This document shows positions 60,130 to 64,000 of a stretch of 64,000 bases of DNA, in pieces (positions within the stretch are counted from its first letter, which is position 1; each line of letters starts with the position of its first letter). The notes beneath the pieces were generated by a model that saw only the letters and a list, made by a program, of their open reading frames with translations, was not told the origin of the DNA and made no database searches. The position numbers and the translations under genes are program-made. This stretch comes from Phanerodontia chrysosporium. Lineage: Eukaryota > Basidiomycota > Agaricomycetes > Polyporales > Phanerochaetaceae. The stretch is from assembly GCA_001910725.1 (NCBI GenBank), contig MJGA01000006.1, forward strand, positions 496,001-560,000. Direction: 5' to 3'.

Positions 60130-60978
60130 ATGAAGCCGGACGGGACGCCGTACTTCTATCGCAGGCGAGTAGCATTCGCTGACAGAGTGATTGAATTTGA
60201 TACTGATTCCAAGGTGCGCCTGCCACAGAATCGACCGTGAACAGCACGAACACTCGAGCCAATGTTTATGCACCGGACACAAGGAGGAGGACGCCGCGCT
60301 GCGGGGCAAGTTTACCTGCTTCACTTGCCGGCGCACCTTCAGATTCAAACAGATGCCTGGCAAGGAATGCCGTGTGGGAGGTCGCGGTGTGCGCTACATG
60401 CGGCCGGAATACAGGCACATCCGGGCGGTGTGGGGCGCGACACCGCCGTTGCGCCACGCCGACCCCGCGCGAGGGCGGTACCTCAGACAGAAGAGCGAGG
60501 AGATCGAGATGGCGCTCTTTGGAAATCGTGGGACGGTCCCACCGCAGGAGGAACTCGACGCGTTGAAGCCGTACCTCCCAGAAGCGTGGTGGACGCGCGC
60601 CGACCCACTGTGTCCCGGCTGCGGGGCTGAGGCGTCGACGTTCCAGCCGCGTTCGAAGCGCCACCGAAGAAGGATGTCAAGGCGTGGAAAGCTGCGGAGG
60701 CCTCGCTGGCGGGCCGTGAGGAGGCAGCTGAGACCATGCGTCAGTGCGAACAGGGCGGGCACCGGATATCACACTACTGGGCGTGCAAGTGGCGAGCAGA
60801 GCTAGAAGCGGAGAGGAAGAGGCGCATTGAGACGTTACAGAAGGCGGTCGAGCTGGAGGTGCGCACGAGCGAGGAGGAGCGCAGGCTGGCGGTGATTCGT
60901 GCGAGGAAAGGAAAGCCTGCGGCGAACGAGAATGCTTGGGCCGTGGTCATCTGTCCAGAAGTCTTTGTTATGGAATAG
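60130..60978 (+). CDS. Zinc-binding orphan protein, tandem copy B (one-base frame break, GC-AG intron)
   Basis: Paralogue of copy A. Exons 60130-60164 and 60229-60978 give 261 residues once one G is added near 60640, where STF would become STVPAAFEAPPKKD, matching copy A. The intron is again 64 bp at the same codon, but its donor is GC (GCGAGT) instead of GT. Motifs are MKPDGTPYFYRRIDREQ, HSSQCLCTGHKEED, CFTCRRTFRFKQMP, VPPQEELDALKPYLPEAWW and DPLCPGCGAEA. The C-terminus is a charged helix, VELEVRTSEEERRLAVIRAR, with an extra AWAVVICPEVFVME end lacking in A. Copy B has lost the first Cys of the N-terminal group (FYRR versus FCRR). Function unknown. Confidence 0.68.
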
Positions 60979-62340
60979 AGAGGACTGCGTACGTACGAGC
61001 GCGGCAGGCGCAGTTCGGCGACAGCGGCGTGCGACATGCGACGCGCGTTGCCAAGAGATAGGGGCCTGGATTCCTGCATGCCTGCCTTTTTGGGACGGGC
61101 GTGCGCCTCCGTCTCGGTATCCCTCGATCTGTGATGCCTGATCTGTGTAACCAACCGGGCACTTCACGCTTCGCGAGTTCTAGCAACGCTCGCAGGGCCT
61201 GGCCGCCACCGGTGAATTCTTTAGGAGACGCTTCTTGTCATTGCTTAGGCGCAAGAAAAAACGAGCTGCGGAACCGCCATGGCAGAGTCATGCGCAGAGG
61301 TGCGCAGAGGGGCGCAGCCGCCGAGTCTCCTTACCCGAGACGCCGTGCACACCGGTAATTGCGACTGGAAGGCCCTGGAGCATCCCTGAATCTGCGGAGA
61401 ACGGATCGGAAAATCACCGCGGACGGAGGACGGCGTCTCGCACCGCTCGCACACAGCCACAATGTTTGCACGTCAGGGCGCCCTTCGCCGTGAGGAGTGG
61501 CGCTGGACACGCTTATTTGTGACTAGCGTCGGGGGTCATGACTCGCTGTGGTGTCCTGTGGACACTGCACAAGAGAGCTGCGGCGCAGATTAATGGACAA
61601 GAAGTGGGGCGACCGCTAGGCAGCAAACGGACTCGCAGATAGTCAGCTTTTGACTCACCGACCGCGCGGGAGCGAGAGGATAATGAGCACATGGGGAGCG
61701 CATGGTATGTCCTCGGCGAGCATAACTCTAAAACTGCGCGCTGCAGTCCGCCGATAAACGACATAACAGGTTCACGTAGCAGATCGTGCTGCATGCTGGT
61801 TGGAGGAAGGCAGCCGAAGTGGATGAAGAGGCATGCGTAGGCGAGCCGGGGAGGATTTGCGGACCGAGGGGCGGAGGCAAAGTAGGCTGGCAACGATGTA
61901 ATGCATTCTTGCGTAAGCGGAATTCAGACCGAGCACTTGGAGCTTGTTTGCCCACTGATCGAACGAGATTCGCCGAAAGTCTGTCTTCCGCTATGACGAG
62001 TATTGCACCTGGGGTGTTGCCTGCAGAGAGACTAGGGCTGTCGAAGGTGCGCAAAGGACGAGAGGAGAGAGCAGGAGGGGAGAGGACACTGCGGGGCAAG
62101 GGGCCAGATGAAAGATCTGAGATTTTGAATATGCATCGGGGGTGACACTACGCGGCGAGACCGGCGCTTACATGGCCCATTGCACCTTGGCTCTGTGATG
62201 GGTGGACGGTGCCTTATAAGGACCCGCATGCTGCCCGGGCAAACATCACCCACCCTTCTCGCTCCTTCCCTTTTATTTTATAATCCCTTTCTCTCCGTCG
62301 TCGACCTCTTCTAGCCTTCCACAGGCACAGCGACGCCACC
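60979..62340. other. Intergenic region and promoter of the ABC transporter gene
   Basis: About 1.36 kb. Open frames on both strands are short and have no recognised motif. The last 130 bp form a typical strong promoter: TATAAG at 62215-62220, a CT-rich leader, and CCACC directly before the ATG. Confidence 0.55.
62215..62220 (+). promoter_or_regulatory. TATA box of the ABC transporter gene
   Basis: TATAAG lies 126 bp upstream of the ATG at 62341 and is followed by the pyrimidine-rich leader usual for highly expressed fungal genes. Confidence 0.6.
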
Positions 62341-64000
62341 ATGGCCGCAGAGTCGACGCACTCGGACGCTCCCACGAACGAGAAGGCGGATGAGCAGAAC
62401 GTCCAGCTCCAGCAGAAGCCAAAGAAGGGTCTCTTCTCCAAGAAGGCAAAAGCGGACAACGCTCAGCTCAACGAGAAGTCCGGTGACCAGACCATTGAAG
62501 GCGCCCGCAAACGGCAAAGAAGGACCTTCCACCTGCTTCGTTTGCTTCCCTCTTCAGGTGTGCACGGCCCCGTCGCCAGGCTGTCCCCTCCGCTCACATC
62601 TATTCCCTCATGCAGGTTCTCTACCAAGTTTGAACTTTTCCTCGATGCTATTGGTCTGGTCTGTGCAGCAGCGGCTGGTGCCGCCCAGGTACGTGCTCAC
62701 CAGCGTTCACCTACGTATTTGTACTAAATTCATACAGCCTTTGATGAGTCTGCTGTTCGGTCGGCTCACGCAGAACTTCGTCGAGTTCGGTACTGTTACC
62801 TCAATGCTCAATGCTCCCGGACAAGCCGGTGAAGACGCAAGAGCACACCTGGCCTCCGCGGCTGCTGGTTTCCGGCATTCAGCAGCTCTCAATGCGTCTT
62901 ACCTCGTCTACATCGGTCAGCGGTTCCTTGCCTTTTCTTTCCCCTGCTTGCTGACACGTTCCTCCAGGTGTTGGCATGTTGTTTGCCACTTTCGTTTACA
63001 TGTATGTCTGGGTGTACACCGCCGAGGTGAACGCGAAGCGCCTTCGCGAGCGTTACTTGCAGGCCGTCCTCCGCCAGGATATCGCCTACTTTGACGATGT
63101 CGGCGCCGGAGAGGTTGCTACTCGTATTCAGACCGACACCCGTGCGTATCACGCACTTACTTCCATCTCCAAGCTTCCTGACCTTGTGTGTAGATCTCGT
63201 GCAGCAGGGCATATCTGAAAAGGTGGCCCTCGTCGTGAACTTCCTCGCAGCGTTCGTCACCGGTTTCGCGCTTGCGTATGCCAAGTCATGGCGTCTCGCG
63301 CTAGCTCTCTCCTCCATCCTGCCGTGTATCGCCATCACTGGCGGTGTCATGAACAGGTTCATCTCGACCTACATGCAGCTTTCCCTGAAGCACGTTGCTG
63401 AGGCTGGTTCGCTCGCGGAGGAGGTCATCTCCACCGTACGCACGGCGCAAGCCTTCGGCTCGCAAAAGGTTCTCGGCGACCTGTACGACGTCCATGTTGG
63501 CAAGGCACGCAAGGTTGACATGAAGGCCGCTATCTGGCACGGAGGAGGACTCGCCGTCTTCTTCTTCGTCATCTACTCGGCGTACGCTTTGGGTGCGTAT
63601 CCCCGCGTACTTGGATAGTTACGTTGCTCATACTATCTCAGCTTTCTACTTCGGTACCACTCTCCTTAACGAGGGTCATGGTGAGTTTGCATTTCCATCG
63701 CAGTGATAACCGCCTCTAACAGCTCTTCAAGCGAATGCCGGTGACGTTGTGAACGTCTTCTTCGCCATCCTTATCGGTTCTTTCTCTCTCGCGCTGCTTG
63801 CTCCGGAGATGCAAGGTACGTGTCACGCGCCGCCGCGTTCGCCGGATGTTATCTCACGTCTTCCATGCAGCCATCACACATGCCCGCGGCGCTGCAGCCA
63901 AGCTCTACGAGACCATCGACCGTGTTCCCACGATTGACTCTGCCTCCGATGCCGGACTCAAGCCTGAGAAGTGCATTGGTGAAATCACGCTCGAGCACGT
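62341..64000 (+). CDS. ABC transporter, ABCB/multidrug-resistance type, 5' part (runs off the window)
   Basis: Full ABCB transporters export lipids, peptides or drugs with ATP. The ATG at 62341 has a CCACC context. The charged N-terminus MAAESTHSDAPTNEKADEQN leads to KGLFSKKAKADNAQ. Near 62504-62506 one C is missing; adding it gives EGAPQTAKKDLPPASFASLF, spliced to RFSTKFELFLDAIGLV. The first membrane domain follows: AAAAGAAQPLMSLLFGRLTQ, YIGVGMLFATFVYMYVWVYT, AEVNAKRLRERYLQAVLRQD, YFDDVGAGEVATRIQTDTHL, VQQGISEKVALVVNF, FVTGFALAYAKSWRLAL, and GGLAVFFFVIYSAYALAFYF. The last visible stretch, AAAKLYETIDRVPTIDS, is the linker just before the first nucleotide-binding domain, which lies beyond the window. 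Substrate cannot be told from this part. Confidence 0.9.

Larger units (their letters stand above)
58325..60978 (+). repeat. Tandem duplication of a gene with its promoter
   Basis: Two direct copies, about 58325-59410 and 59918-60978. They share the upstream block, the start MKPDGTPYF, a 64-bp first intron at the same codon, and the coding body with many matching blocks. Divergence is clear but alignable by eye throughout. Confidence 0.8.

Noticed and set aside
1..64000. CRISPR arrays, insertion sequences, LTR elements, rRNA genes and phage-like regions
   Set aside because: I saw no spaced direct repeats, terminal repeats, transposase or reverse-transcriptase motifs, or rRNA sequence.

Overview
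This window is nuclear DNA of a filamentous basidiomycete, most likely an Agaricomycete (a wood-decay polypore is an inference). The signs are genes cut by many 47-65 bp GT-AG introns and families typical of that group: DUF6533 and DUF6535 membrane proteins, serine carboxypeptidase paralogues, a cyanovirin-N-homology protein, a GPI-tailed GH16 glucanase and a basidiomycete F-box/LRR protein. I recognise about 18 genes, several only after splicing by eye.

Layout. 1-7.8 kb: 3' end of a CVNH protein, a DUF6533 membrane protein (-), a secreted S10 carboxypeptidase (+), and a DUF6535 membrane protein (-) convergent with it. 7.8-29.4 kb: two GC-rich, CpG-dense tracts of about 9-10 kb with no recognisable gene, on either side of one intact 675-residue ECL1/2/3-type zinc-binding protein (17.2-19.3 kb, -). 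29.4-30.1 kb: a secreted glycine-rich repeat protein (-). 30.1-33.6 kb: no recognisable gene. 33.6-41 kb: GH16 glucanase (-), a second S10 carboxypeptidase (+) and a small NTF2/SnoaL-like protein (-). 41-64 kb is gene-dense and mostly housekeeping: MSH5 (-), prohibitin-2 (-) divergent from a PQ-loop vacuolar transporter (+), an F-box/LRR protein (+), a Cys-rich orphan (+), a G-patch protein (+), ribosomal protein eS27 (-) divergent from a Ypk1/Gad8-type AGC kinase (+), a tandem pair of zinc-binding orphan genes with duplicated promoters (+), and the 5' half of an ABCB-type ABC transporter (+, runs off the window).

How the genes relate. There is no secondary-metabolite or mobile-element cluster. 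The S10 peptidases, GH16 enzyme, CVNH and Gly-rich proteins are secreted or wall-associated. ECL1-like protein and the TORC2-branch kinase are nutrient or stress regulators. MSH5 acts in meiosis.

Three things stand out. First, ten genes, including the essential eS27, are each interrupted by exactly one missing base, usually in a short homopolymer; this looks like residual assembly deletions rather than pseudogenes, and any automatic annotation here will be wrong at those sites. Second, I infer microexons of 2, 8 and 18 nt (DUF6533 gene and MSH5) from frame and family motifs. Third, the isolated ECL1-like gene sits in a roughly 20 kb gene-free GC-rich island.
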